64,000 bases of DNA from Deltaproteobacteria bacterium. Lineage in GTDB: Bacteria; Myxococcota_A; UBA9160; UBA6930. The position numbers and the translations under genes are program-made. Within the stretch, counting starts at the first letter, position 1. Each line of letters opens with the position of its first letter. The notes below the pieces were generated by a model. That model did not search any database, had not been told where the DNA came from, and saw only the letters and a list, made by a program, of their open reading frames with translations. The stretch is from positions 1 through 64,000 of the forward strand of contig JAJDAQ010000027.1 of assembly GCA_029261815.1 (NCBI GenBank), given 5' to 3'. This document shows, one piece after another, positions 35,934 through 44,082 of this stretch.

Positions 35934-36926
35934 TCAGGCAGACAGCCCGAGCACGAGACGTTGCATCGCGAGATCTGCGGGTAGGTGGCCCTGCCCCTTC
36001 AGGATCTCGTCGACTTCGTGGATCGCAGACAAGCACGCCCGCAGCCGCCGCTGCGTGTACCGCTTGGCCTGACGTTCGAGCTTCTTCACTGCGAACGGAT
36101 GCCCTTGCAAGCGCCCACCCGCACTCGCGCGGTTGAGCTTGCGGAAATGACCGGCCAGCGAAGCGAGAAGCACAGGCGCAGGCGCCCCACTCCCCTGCAA
36201 TTTGTCGAGCACGCCGAGCGCATCGGCGCCCCGGCCCTCCCCGATCGCATCGGTGAGATCCCAGATCGGCTCTTCCGCAACGTCCGCTGCGCCCATCACG
36301 ATGTGCGCGCGGGTGATGGGTTCACCCAGACCCGCGAGGAGCGCCGCTTTCTCGAGTTCGTTGCGGAGGAGCAGCAACTGCGGACCGATGACCTCGGCCA
36401 GGGCCTCAGCCGCTCCGCTCTCGAGCTTCGTACCCTGTCGTGCCGCTTCTTCGCGCACGAAGGACACGACACCCTTACCGCCCTTTGGCGGGTCACAGGC
36501 CACCAATACGGCCGGCGCACCGAACGCCTTGACCCACTTCGAGCGCTTGTCGACCTTGGTTGCAACAACGACCAGGACGGTCTCCACGGTCTCCTTCGCG
36601 GCGTCGGTCACCTCCGCGACGGCTTCGACGACCGCCTGGGTCAACGCCTCTCCCTTGGCGCCACGCCGCGCCTCAGGCTCGCGCAAGAGGACCAGACGAT
36701 GCTCGGCCATTACCGGAAGGGCTCGTACGGCATCGATCAACGCGCCGGGCCCGGCTTGCGTTCCATCGAGCCGGTCGAGATTGAAGTCGGCCGGTCCGTC
36801 GCCCAGGACCGCAGCTCGCAGGGCGCGAAGTGCGTCATCGCGATACAGGGGTTCGGCGCCGGCGACGAGGTAGGCGGGGCGAAACATCCCCTGCGCCAAC
36901 TCCTCCTGCAGTTCCGCCGGCGTCAC
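35934..36926 (-). CDS. holA: DNA polymerase III subunit delta
   Basis: 330 residues, normal for HolA. N-terminal FRPAYLVAGAEPLYRDDALRAL matches the family opening PVYLLHGDEPLL-type. Typical spacing follows to NLDRLDG, the central AAA-like domain (ELEKAALLAG near residue 190) and the C-terminal collar domain (HFRKLNRA, HPFAVKKLERQAKRYTQRRLRACL). It opens the beta clamp in the clamp loader. The GTG start overlaps the lptE stop as GTGA; lptE-holA-rpsT is a common neighbourhood. Confidence 0.92.
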   Translation of the reverse strand: MTPAELQEELAQGMFRPAYLVAGAEPLYRDDALRALRAAVLGDGPADFNLDRLDGTQAGPGALIDAVRALPVMAEHRLVLLREPEARRGAKGEALTQAVVEAVAEVTDAAKETVETVLVVVATKVDKRSKWVKAFGAPAVLVACDPPKGGKGVVSFVREEAARQGTKLESGAAEALAEVIGPQLLLLRNELEKAALLAGLGEPITRAHIVMGAADVAEEPIWDLTDAIGEGRGADALGVLDKLQGSGAPAPVLLASLAGHFRKLNRASAGGRLQGHPFAVKKLERQAKRYTQRRLRACLSAIHEVDEILKGQGHLPADLAMQRLVLGLSA

Positions 36927-37477
36927 GGCGTGGTCGCACCCGTTCCGGTGCCGACGGCGGCGCGTTCGTAGAAAGCGTCATGGACGCGAGCGGCGAGCTG
37001 GGAAGCCACCCGGCGAATCGCCTCTTCGCGATTGGTGCGAGTGACCTCTGCATCGGCGCTCGCGAGATATCGCTCCCGTCCCTGCAGTGACTGCGGGCCG
37101 AGTTCGAGTCGGCGACCGTCGCGATGCTCGATCACAACGTCGAGTCCGAGGTAGACCTCGTACTCCAGCGAGAACGAAACCGACGAAAAGCTGCGGTTGT
37201 AGACTTCGAGGCGCGTAACGGCGCCCGAGAGCACCCAGTCTGCAACGTCGGCATCATCGACGAGGCGGAGGGCACCGCGGTGCATCACCTCCCGCGCAAA
37301 CGCGTCGGTGACGACGCTATCGACGCCGGCTTCCATCGAGTCGTTTCGGAAACCGTGCAGTGCGATGCGATTGGCGGAGCCAAAGGCCTCCGAAACCCGC
37401 ACAGCCTGGTACCCACACGCCGTGGCCCCGAGAACCGGGAGGACGAGTAGGACGAAGAGAATCCGCGCACGCCGCAT
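36923..37477 (-). CDS. lptE: LPS-assembly lipoprotein LptE family
   Basis: 184 residues from ATG at 37477 (GTG at 37480 also possible). A lipoprotein-type signal peptide (ILFVLLVLPVLGATAC) places a Cys near residue 21; the -3 residue is Ala rather than the usual Leu, so the lipobox is weak. GYQAVRVSEAFGSANRIALHGFRNDS and the later ADWVLSGAVTRLEVYNRSFS follow the LptE fold pattern (central sheet and two helices). It would plug the LptD barrel in the outer membrane. Direct coupling to holA supports the call. leuS, often upstream, is replaced by the chemosensory block. Confidence 0.85.
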   Translation of the reverse strand: MRRARILFVLLVLPVLGATACGYQAVRVSEAFGSANRIALHGFRNDSMEAGVDSVVTDAFAREVMHRGALRLVDDADVADWVLSGAVTRLEVYNRSFSSVSFSLEYEVYLGLDVVIEHRDGRRLELGPQSLQGRERYLASADAEVTRTNREEAIRRVASQLAARVHDAFYERAAVGTGTGATTP

Positions 37478-37547
37478 CACGGGCGAGGGCTTAGCACAGG
37501 GTTCTGGTGGCGTCGCAAGGCTGCCGCCGCGGGGGGCGGAGGTGACC

Positions 37548-37925
37548 CTACTCGATCTTCAGCAACGCCTTGGCGACCGCGAGGACCCTGTTCGCCTGGA
37601 TCGGTTTCGTCAGGTACTCGTCAGCCCCGAGCGCGAGCGCCCGGTCGCGGTCTTCCTGCGCCCCCTCCGTGGTAATCACCACGATCGGCATGTCTTTCAG
37701 GGAATCCTCGTCCCGAACCAGGCTGATCAGCTTCAGGCCGTCCATGACGGGCATGTTGATGTCGACGAGTGCAAGGTCGAAGTCGTCGCTCGTGACCTTC
37801 CGCAGACCGTCCATGCCGTCCTGCGCCTCGACGATCTCCGACCCCTTCAGCCGCTTGAGCGCAAACACGAGCAGCTGCCGCATCGTGGGACTGTCCTCGA
37901 CGATGAGAATGCGATGTCGTTCCAT
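37548..37925 (-). CDS. Single-domain response regulator (CheY-like)
   Basis: 125 residues from ATG at 37925 with a GGAG ribosome site. It is a complete receiver: ILIVEDSPTMRQLL with the acidic pair, phosphoacceptor Asp55 in ALVDINMPVMDG, the Thr switch in VVITTEGAQEDRD, and the conserved Lys in EYLTKPI. There is no output domain. It is the last gene of the chemosensory run and about 50% alike by eye to the CheY at the start of the run, so the system may have two competing phosphate acceptors. Confidence 0.88.
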   Translation of the reverse strand: MERHRILIVEDSPTMRQLLVFALKRLKGSEIVEAQDGMDGLRKVTSDDFDLALVDINMPVMDGLKLISLVRDEDSLKDMPIVVITTEGAQEDRDRALALGADEYLTKPIQANRVLAVAKALLKIE

Positions 37926-37938
37926 GTTCTTGCTCCGG

Positions 37939-38754
37939 CTACTTGGTGAGTAGGTCGATGAAACCCTGGATCGTGTTGAGCTTTCGCTCGCTCTGACCGT
38001 GCAGCTGCGACGCGAAGATCGCGGTCGCGGCGTGGCCGGCGAGGAGCGTGAACAGCTCGTGATCCAGGAGGGTGAATTGCTCTTTCTGGGCAAGGAGCTT
38101 GAAGATCGCGATCGAGCCGATCGGCTGATCCTCCACGCATAGCGGGATCGACACGATCGGTGATTCGTAGTCGGCCGATGCGTTCTGATCCGTCGTGTAG
38201 GTTTCGCCGAGTTCAACCGAGCGCCCGACGGTCCCATGCCCGAGCGGCGTCGACGGGAACGCCGGAACCTGCTCGCCTTCGGACGCGACCGGCTCGAGCA
38301 TTCCCGAGTTCTCGTCGTATACGTAGACGCAGAAGATCTCGGCCCCGACCAGGTTGATCACGATCTCGATGATGATCTTCAGGACTTCGGAGAGATCCAA
38401 CGTCGAGTGCAGCTGGTACGACGCAACGTAGAGATTCGCGAGGTTGTTGTTCTCCTCTTCCACCTCCACATAGCGATTCGCGAACTGCCGATTCTCTTCC
38501 TCGAGTGCGCGGAGACGTTCCATGACGTCTTCCTTCTCGACCTCGAGACCCTCGATGCGTGTCAGCAGTTGCTCGCGCAACTTGCCCCACTCTCCAGTGT
38601 CCTGGGCCGCGTCGGTATCGCGCGTATCCAGTTCGATGAGCTGCCGTCGGAGACGCGTGTTCTCCTCCAATAGCTCTTTGGTGAACTCCGCACCGCGACT
38701 GAACACGTTCATGAACTCGTTCGCGCGGTCGAAGATGTCGTCACGTTGGCTCAT
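37939..38754 (-). CDS. Coiled-coil plus GAF domain protein
   Basis: 271 residues. The first ~115 are charged coiled coil (TKELLEENTRLRRQLIELD, then EVEKEDVMERLRALEEENRQ). A GAF domain follows at about 115-250 (YQLHSTLDLSEVLKIIIEIVINLVGAEIFCVYVYDENSG to GSIAIFKLLAQ). No kinase or cyclase output is present. The ATG overlaps the cheB stop, so it is made with the chemosensory proteins and may act as a cytoplasmic sensor or scaffold. Ligand unknown; the GAF Cys residues might matter for redox or metal sensing, which is only a suggestion. Confidence 0.78.
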   Translation of the reverse strand: MSQRDDIFDRANEFMNVFSRGAEFTKELLEENTRLRRQLIELDTRDTDAAQDTGEWGKLREQLLTRIEGLEVEKEDVMERLRALEEENRQFANRYVEVEEENNNLANLYVASYQLHSTLDLSEVLKIIIEIVINLVGAEIFCVYVYDENSGMLEPVASEGEQVPAFPSTPLGHGTVGRSVELGETYTTDQNASADYESPIVSIPLCVEDQPIGSIAIFKLLAQKEQFTLLDHELFTLLAGHAATAIFASQLHGQSERKLNTIQGFIDLLTK

Positions 38755-39821
38755 GCCGAACTCCTCCGACTCGAAGAAACCGGAGCGAAACCGCTCTGGA
38801 TGACCGGGGCGATGTCGCCGAGCGGAAGCACCGCATCGACTGCACCCGCCCGGATCGCTTGTTGAGGCATTCCGAAGATCACTGCCGTCTCCTCTGACTC
38901 GACGATCACGTTCCCACCTGCCTGCTTGACGGCCACGACGCCGGCCCGGCCATCGTCGCCCATCCCGGTCAGCACGATGGCCAACAGGTCGGGCCCGTAG
39001 TGCTTGGACGCAGACACGAACATCCGGTCGACCGAGGGCGCGTATTTGTCGCGCTCATCGTGATCGGCGACGTGCGCAACGATTCTTCCGTTCCGCGCCT
39101 CGAACTCGAGATGGCGGCCGCCCGGCGCAATGAGAACGGTGCCCTCCACTGCCACGTCGCCGTCCTCAGCCTCGCGCGCACGAAGGTGGGTCATCCGGTC
39201 GATCCGCTCCGCAAAGCCACGTGTAAACCCTTCGGGCATGTGCTGGGAAACGATGAATGCACAACGAGGCGCTTGGGACATCGCACTGAAGATCTGCATC
39301 AGCGCAGCCGGCCCGCCTGTCGACGATCCGATGGCCACGATCTTGTGAGCGGCGCGCGCCGGCAAGCGATGGTCCATCGCGACCGGTTGGCTGATCCGGT
39401 CCGCCACCCGATCGATACGGAGATTGCGAACCGCATGAACCTTGCGAATCAGTTCCTGCTCGATCGACTGAAGCTCCGGCGTCGCATGCGCCGTCGGCTT
39501 CGCGACAAAGTCGATCGCGCCAAGATCGAGTGCCTTGAAGACGTCCTGGTCGCCCGCGTTTCCGCTGATCACGATGACGGGCGTCGGACGTTTCGCCATC
39601 AGGATTCGCAAGAAGGTGAACCCGTCCATCCGGGGCATCTCGAGGTCGAGCGTGATGAGGTCGACATCCAACTCCAACGCCTTGCGGAGCGCTTCCTCGC
39701 CATCCCTCGCCCAATCGACGACTTCAACGAGCGGAGACTTCTCGAGCATTCGCTTGATCGTCTGTCGCGTGAAGGCCGAGTCGTCGATCACGAGAACGCG
39801 GATGGGATTGCGCCCGGTCAT
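38751..39821 (-). CDS. cheB: Chemotaxis protein-glutamate methylesterase CheB
   Basis: 356 residues. The receiver domain (about 1-125) has VLVIDDSAFTRQ and phosphoacceptor Asp59 in LITLDLEMPRMDG. The methylesterase domain has the nucleophile motif GSSTGGPAAL, the His in SQHMPEGFT and the Asp in LTGMGDDGRAG. It removes methyl groups from receptors and amidates Gln, reversing CheR. The start overlaps the cheR stop as ATGA. Confidence 0.95.
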   Translation of the reverse strand: MTGRNPIRVLVIDDSAFTRQTIKRMLEKSPLVEVVDWARDGEEALRKALELDVDLITLDLEMPRMDGFTFLRILMAKRPTPVIVISGNAGDQDVFKALDLGAIDFVAKPTAHATPELQSIEQELIRKVHAVRNLRIDRVADRISQPVAMDHRLPARAAHKIVAIGSSTGGPAALMQIFSAMSQAPRCAFIVSQHMPEGFTRGFAERIDRMTHLRAREAEDGDVAVEGTVLIAPGGRHLEFEARNGRIVAHVADHDERDKYAPSVDRMFVSASKHYGPDLLAIVLTGMGDDGRAGVVAVKQAGGNVIVESEETAVIFGMPQQAIRAGAVDAVLPLGDIAPVIQSGFAPVSSSRRSSA

Positions 39822-40756
39822 CGACGCCCTCCCTCATCGCACGGATCCACCCGATCGATCGCGGCCGCCGCGGCGTCCTGCCAGGCATCGCGCTCGGATT
39901 CACCCGGCAGCGGCTTGCGGTAGACAAGGTCGTGCTTCAGGTGTCGGAGTTCGAACGCGCTCGAGATATTGATCAGGGACTCGGCATGTCCAAGCAGCAG
40001 GTACCCACCGGCGTGGAGCTTCTGGCCGAAGAGGTCGATGACCTGACGTTTCGTCTCGATATCGAAGTAGATGATGACGTTGCGGCAGAGGATCACGTCC
40101 ATCGTACCGAGCAAGGCCACTCGCGGCGGGTCGAGAAGATTCACGCGGGTAAACGTGACGTGACGCTTCACGTCGTCGCTGATCCGCCAACAACCATCCT
40201 TCTCTTCGAAATAGCGTTTCTGGAGCACCGGGTCCGTGTCCCGGAACGACGCCGGCCGATACACGCCCTGGCGCGCCTTCTGAAGCATTCGGCGAGAGAT
40301 GTCCGACGCATAGACCCGAAAGTCCTTGCCGGGCTCGAAGCCGGCCTCCTTCGCCATCATGACGATCGTGTAGGGCTCCTCGCCGCTCGAGCATCCGGCC
40401 GACCAGATGGATACCGGTGGCCCCCCCGAGACGCGGCGAGCCAACAACTCCGGCAGGATCTCATTGACCAATGCGTTCAGCTGGTTTCGCTCACGGAAGA
40501 AGTACGTCTCGTTCGTGGTGAGTTCGTCGATCGCCTGGGAGAGCTCTTCGTCACCGGACGAGTCTTTGCGAAGGAGGTAGTGATACGCCGTGAACGTGCC
40601 GACATCGAGCTCCCGCACGCGGCGCGCAAGCCGCTTTTCGAGCAGGAAGCGCGAGTCGTCGCCAAACGAGAGTCCGCACGCATCCCGGAAGAAATCCCGG
40701 AACATGCGAAACTGCGCGTCCGTCAGGACGAGCTCGTCTGACTCGAGCGGCTTCAT
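39818..40756 (-). CDS. cheR: Chemotaxis protein methyltransferase CheR
   Basis: 312 residues from ATG at 40756 (ATGA overlap with the HEAT gene). An N-terminal helical domain (about 1-85) precedes the SAM-binding fold: IWSAGCSSGEEPYTI (motif I), YASDISRRML, then DVILCRNVIIYFD and LHAGGYLLLGHAESL. ELTTNETYFFRERNQ is the conserved block around the active site. It methylates receptor glutamates. No beta-subdomain pentapeptide tether was sought beyond what is visible. Confidence 0.95.
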   Translation of the reverse strand: MKPLESDELVLTDAQFRMFRDFFRDACGLSFGDDSRFLLEKRLARRVRELDVGTFTAYHYLLRKDSSGDEELSQAIDELTTNETYFFRERNQLNALVNEILPELLARRVSGGPPVSIWSAGCSSGEEPYTIVMMAKEAGFEPGKDFRVYASDISRRMLQKARQGVYRPASFRDTDPVLQKRYFEEKDGCWRISDDVKRHVTFTRVNLLDPPRVALLGTMDVILCRNVIIYFDIETKRQVIDLFGQKLHAGGYLLLGHAESLINISSAFELRHLKHDLVYRKPLPGESERDAWQDAAAAAIDRVDPCDEGGRR

Positions 40757-42843
40757 CCCGCGTGCGTCTCCAGTACTTCGAGGGCGCGCAGCAATGCGTC
40801 CCGAACGAACTCGTCTTGTTCGATATCCAGGCGCCGAAGCATTGCAGGGACTGCGTGGGCCACTTTGCGGTTGCCCGCGATCTGCACCGCCTGACCGCGC
40901 ACGGCCCAATGGTCGTGCCCGAACATTGGAATCGTCGACTCGACATCGTCCCGCGTTCCGTGCTCTCCGATACAGGCCAGCGCGGCCTGGACCAACTCCG
41001 CGTCGGGGTCGGCCAGAACCTCACGCACCAGCGACACCACGCCCGCCCCGCCGAGCCTCGTCAAGGACTCGAGCGCAGCCATGGCCACCGGACCGCCAAG
41101 TCCAAGACCGGCGGCAAGCATGGAGAGGGCCCGCTCGCGCAACCCGTCGTCTCGCTGCGCCGCTGCCCATACACCCACGGCTCGCATTGCGGCCCCTCGA
41201 ACCCGGACATCTTCGTCATCCGCCAGAGACGCAAGATCAGCGATCACTTCGCTGTCGCCGGTGGCGGCAAGTGCCGCAGCCGCACCCATGCGCACCGTCG
41301 CCGACTCATCGGCCATGGCGTGGCGCAGCGGCTCGGTCTCCCGTGGCGCAACATGACCCAACGCCGCCGTCGCAGCGCGACGTACACGATCGCTCGGATC
41401 CGAGAGCAACAAGGCCACCTGGTCGAGATCCTGCGGTCGGCCGATTCGGCCGAGCAGACCCGTCGTCGCGAGACGATAGGTCTCGCTCGCTCCCGCGAGC
41501 CGAGCCATCAGGAGTTCGATCGCGGATTCGACGGTGTCGTCCCCAGCGCCGGACACGACCTGCGCGATCGAGTCGACGAAGGTCTGGGTCTCGTCTTCGT
41601 CGTCGAGATCGAAACCGCTTTCTTCGACCGCTTCCAACCGGCCGATCAGTTCGGGAAGTGCATCGGCCATCTGACGCCCACCGATCGCGCGCGCGGCGGC
41701 CAGACGCAGGGCCGGATCGGGCGCGACCAATGCGGCCCGCAAGCGATGACCTCCGATCGAACCCGCAGTGCGCCCCATCACCTGACATGCGAGCACGCGC
41801 GACGACAGCGACAGGTCATCCCATTTCTCGTCGAAGATCTGTTCGGCCTCGGACCCGAACCCTTCGAGAGCGCCAATGACGATCTCCCCAAGTGCCTCAT
41901 CCTGGCCCGCACAAAGCAACGGCTCAACGGAGCCGGTCAACCGCAGCAACCCGAAGAACTGGACCAGCGAGAGGCGCACCGCCAGCGGTCCCTCGACGAC
42001 TCGTTCGAGCGCATCTTCCATGAAATGCTCGGGCGCTTCGAAGCCTTCTCGCAAGCGACCGGCGAACGCGTCGAGCTGTCCGGCGGGCACGCGACCGGAC
42101 TGCGCCAGAATCGCGTCCACTGCGGCTTCACGGGCGGATCGAGCGGGATGCTCGAGCGCCTTCGTCAGGGCATCGAACGCGCTCGGATCATCGCTGTACC
42201 CGAGAACGCCCAACGCTGCGGATCTGACGAGCCCATCGTCGAGCAGCGCTGCCACCTCGGCGACCGGTACTGACACCTCGAGCCGGGCGACGGCTCGGAG
42301 CCCTGACAAGCGCACGAGCGGCTCGGCGTCTCGCCGAACCAGCGCCAGCAGCGCGACGGCGGCTTCCTCGGGCCCGACATTTCCCAACCCGTCTGCAGCG
42401 GCGGCGCGGACGTTCGGATCGGAATCCCCGAGGAGTTCAATGAGGCGCGGCGAAACCATCGGGTCGCCGATCCCTGCAAGCACGTCGACGACCTGCTTGC
42501 GCACGTCGACATCCGCATCCCGCGTCGCTTCCAGCAAGATCGGCACTGCCGCGGAGCCGGTTCGCACCAGCGCTTCGAGCGCCGCGTTGCGACGGCCCGG
42601 GTTCTCCCCGTCCGCCAGAGCGACGACCAGAGAGCGCGTGGTCTGACTCAGCTCTGGAGACGCCGCCAGCCGGTCGATCGCAGCTTTGCGAACTCGCCAT
42701 CCAGGATCGCCAAGAGCTTCGATCAAGGACGGGATCGCTTCCTCCGGCCGCAACGTCGAGAGTCGCTCCACCGCAAGGCGGCGGACTTCTTCGTCCTCGT
42801 GGCCGAGTTCTCGCATCACGTGTTCGCGTTCGCGCGCTTCCAT
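40753..42843 (-). CDS. HEAT-repeat protein of the chemosensory operon
   Basis: 696 residues made almost wholly of HEAT repeats, with units such as AIPSLIEALGDPGWRVRKAA, VSPRLIELLGDSDPNVRAAA, LDQVALLLSDPSDRVRRAA and VIADLASLADDEDVRVRGAA, each about 30-37 residues. No signal peptide, membrane segment or catalytic domain is seen. It is followed directly by cheR (ATGA). HEAT solenoids bind protein partners, so it may be a scaffold or adaptor for the signalling array. The partner is unknown. Confidence 0.8.
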   Translation of the reverse strand: MEAREREHVMRELGHEDEEVRRLAVERLSTLRPEEAIPSLIEALGDPGWRVRKAAIDRLAASPELSQTTRSLVVALADGENPGRRNAALEALVRTGSAAVPILLEATRDADVDVRKQVVDVLAGIGDPMVSPRLIELLGDSDPNVRAAAADGLGNVGPEEAAVALLALVRRDAEPLVRLSGLRAVARLEVSVPVAEVAALLDDGLVRSAALGVLGYSDDPSAFDALTKALEHPARSAREAAVDAILAQSGRVPAGQLDAFAGRLREGFEAPEHFMEDALERVVEGPLAVRLSLVQFFGLLRLTGSVEPLLCAGQDEALGEIVIGALEGFGSEAEQIFDEKWDDLSLSSRVLACQVMGRTAGSIGGHRLRAALVAPDPALRLAAARAIGGRQMADALPELIGRLEAVEESGFDLDDEDETQTFVDSIAQVVSGAGDDTVESAIELLMARLAGASETYRLATTGLLGRIGRPQDLDQVALLLSDPSDRVRRAATAALGHVAPRETEPLRHAMADESATVRMGAAAALAATGDSEVIADLASLADDEDVRVRGAAMRAVGVWAAAQRDDGLRERALSMLAAGLGLGGPVAMAALESLTRLGGAGVVSLVREVLADPDAELVQAALACIGEHGTRDDVESTIPMFGHDHWAVRGQAVQIAGNRKVAHAVPAMLRRLDIEQDEFVRDALLRALEVLETHAG

Positions 42844-42849
42844 CGCGGA

Positions 42850-44049
42850 CTACTCCATTCCCCGCAGCCGAGCGACCCGAAGGAGCTCGGCCATCAGGTA
42901 ATCCTGTTCCCCACGGACACGTGCATCGATGCGTTCATCGAACAAGCCTCGTCCTTCGACCAGATCGGGACCCAGGGCCTCGCCGACGTTTCCGGCAGCC
43001 AACGCACGAGCGAATTTCTCGTCGTTGTAGAGGATGATGTCGCTGACGATGATCCGGGCGAGTCGCTCAGCCTTCGCGCGTTCTTCGTCGAGCCCGGGCG
43101 CAACGGCCGTGTCCGGCACGGCAGGCGGTGCGACCGGCTGCGGCGCGGGCTGGAGCGCGGGTTCGACCGGAACGGGCGGCGGATCGACCTCGAGAGCCGG
43201 TGTGGCCACCGGCGCAGTGGACTGCGGAACCGGCGCAGCGGACTGCGGAAGCGGCGCAGGGGACTGCGGAAGCGGCGCAGAGGACTGCGAAATCGGCGCA
43301 GGTTCCTCGAGAGTCGGCACCGGGGACGGGGACGCCGGAACGACCGGCGTCGGCTGCGGTGCCGGAGAAACGTCCGTCCCGAGCCCGCCAACACCAGCCC
43401 CGAAGCCGGCGCGTTGCAGCAGCTCCATGATCGTCTCCGGGAGCTCCGGCGCTTCGATGTAATCGTCGGCCCCATAGATCTCTTCCGGCGGCCGCCGATA
43501 GCGATCGGGGTGATGAATGGCTCCGGCCAGGATTACATGGATGTGGGAGAGGCTCTCGTTTCGTTGGATCACCTCGCACACCTGAAAGCCGAACATCTTC
43601 GGCAGGTCCGCCGCGAGAACCACGACCTGGGGGAGTCGCCGCTGGACCTCGAGCATGGCATCCACGCCATCCTGTACCACGATCGCGGCGATGCCGTTTG
43701 CCGCAAGAACGTCGGCCGTACGCTTCCCGAGTTCCACGTCAGGGACCGCGATCATGACGGTCTCACCGGTAGGAACGACGCTAGGTGCCGGGGCCGGCGG
43801 CGTATCCGGCAGCGACGGCGAATCCAGCTGGGGCGCAGGCTCCTGCGGAATCGGCGCAGCGGACTGCGGAATCGGCGCAGCGGACTGCGGAACCGGCGCA
43901 GCTTCAACGGGCGGGAGAGAGGGCTCTTCCGGCGCGCGAACGCGAAATACGGACTCGCACTTCGTGCAGCGCAGACGGACAGCGCCATCCACGAGCTTGT
44001 CGCGATCGACGCGGTAGCGGGCCTGACAGTTCGGACATCCAGCGATCAT
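42850..44049 (-). CDS. Zinc-ribbon plus pseudo-receiver protein
   Basis: 399 residues. An MJ0042-type zinc ribbon opens it (CPNC at 5-8, then CTKC at 28-31). A Pro/Ala-rich linker with 7-residue repeats follows (about 50-92), then a receiver-like domain at about 95-215 and a second Pro/Ala-rich linker (about 228-320). The receiver lacks the phosphoacceptor: the residue four before the Pro of LAADLP is Ala, and the Thr/Ser switch position is Ala in VILAGAI. The C-terminal helical ~80 residues (ARIIVSDIILYNDEKFARAL) are a conserved-looking tail. Cytoplasmic; likely phosphorylation-independent adaptor. The architecture recalls myxobacterial chemosensory accessory proteins; function unknown. Confidence 0.75.
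   Translation of the reverse strand: MIAGCPNCQARYRVDRDKLVDGAVRLRCTKCESVFRVRAPEEPSLPPVEAAPVPQSAAPIPQSAAPIPQEPAPQLDSPSLPDTPPAPAPSVVPTGETVMIAVPDVELGKRTADVLAANGIAAIVVQDGVDAMLEVQRRLPQVVVLAADLPKMFGFQVCEVIQRNESLSHIHVILAGAIHHPDRYRRPPEEIYGADDYIEAPELPETIMELLQRAGFGAGVGGLGTDVSPAPQPTPVVPASPSPVPTLEEPAPISQSSAPLPQSPAPLPQSAAPVPQSTAPVATPALEVDPPPVPVEPALQPAPQPVAPPAVPDTAVAPGLDEERAKAERLARIIVSDIILYNDEKFARALAAGNVGEALGPDLVEGRGLFDERIDARVRGEQDYLMAELLRVARLRGME
43211..43302 (-). repeat. 21-bp minisatellite in second linker of the zinc-ribbon gene
   Basis: Four imperfect 21-bp units plus a part unit, each beginning GGCGCAG on the plus strand, encode the heptapeptide pattern A-P-(I/L/V)-P-Q-S-x on the minus strand. In-frame period length means copy changes would leave the protein readable. 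Confidence 0.85.
43832..43900 (-). repeat. 21-bp minisatellite in first linker of the zinc-ribbon gene
   Basis: Three 21-bp units and a remnant with the same GGCGCAG start and the same heptapeptide (A-P-I-P-Q-S-A) as the other block 530 bp away, so both linkers probably arose from one repeat source. Confidence 0.85.
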
Positions 44050-44082
44050 GATTTTCCTCTCCCGGGCAGGGTCGGCTCGGAA

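Noticed and set aside
37521-37540. Terminator between the last che gene and lptE
   Set aside because: Only a five-base-pair CCGCC/GGCGG stem in a G-rich tract, with no T-run; expected by chance here.
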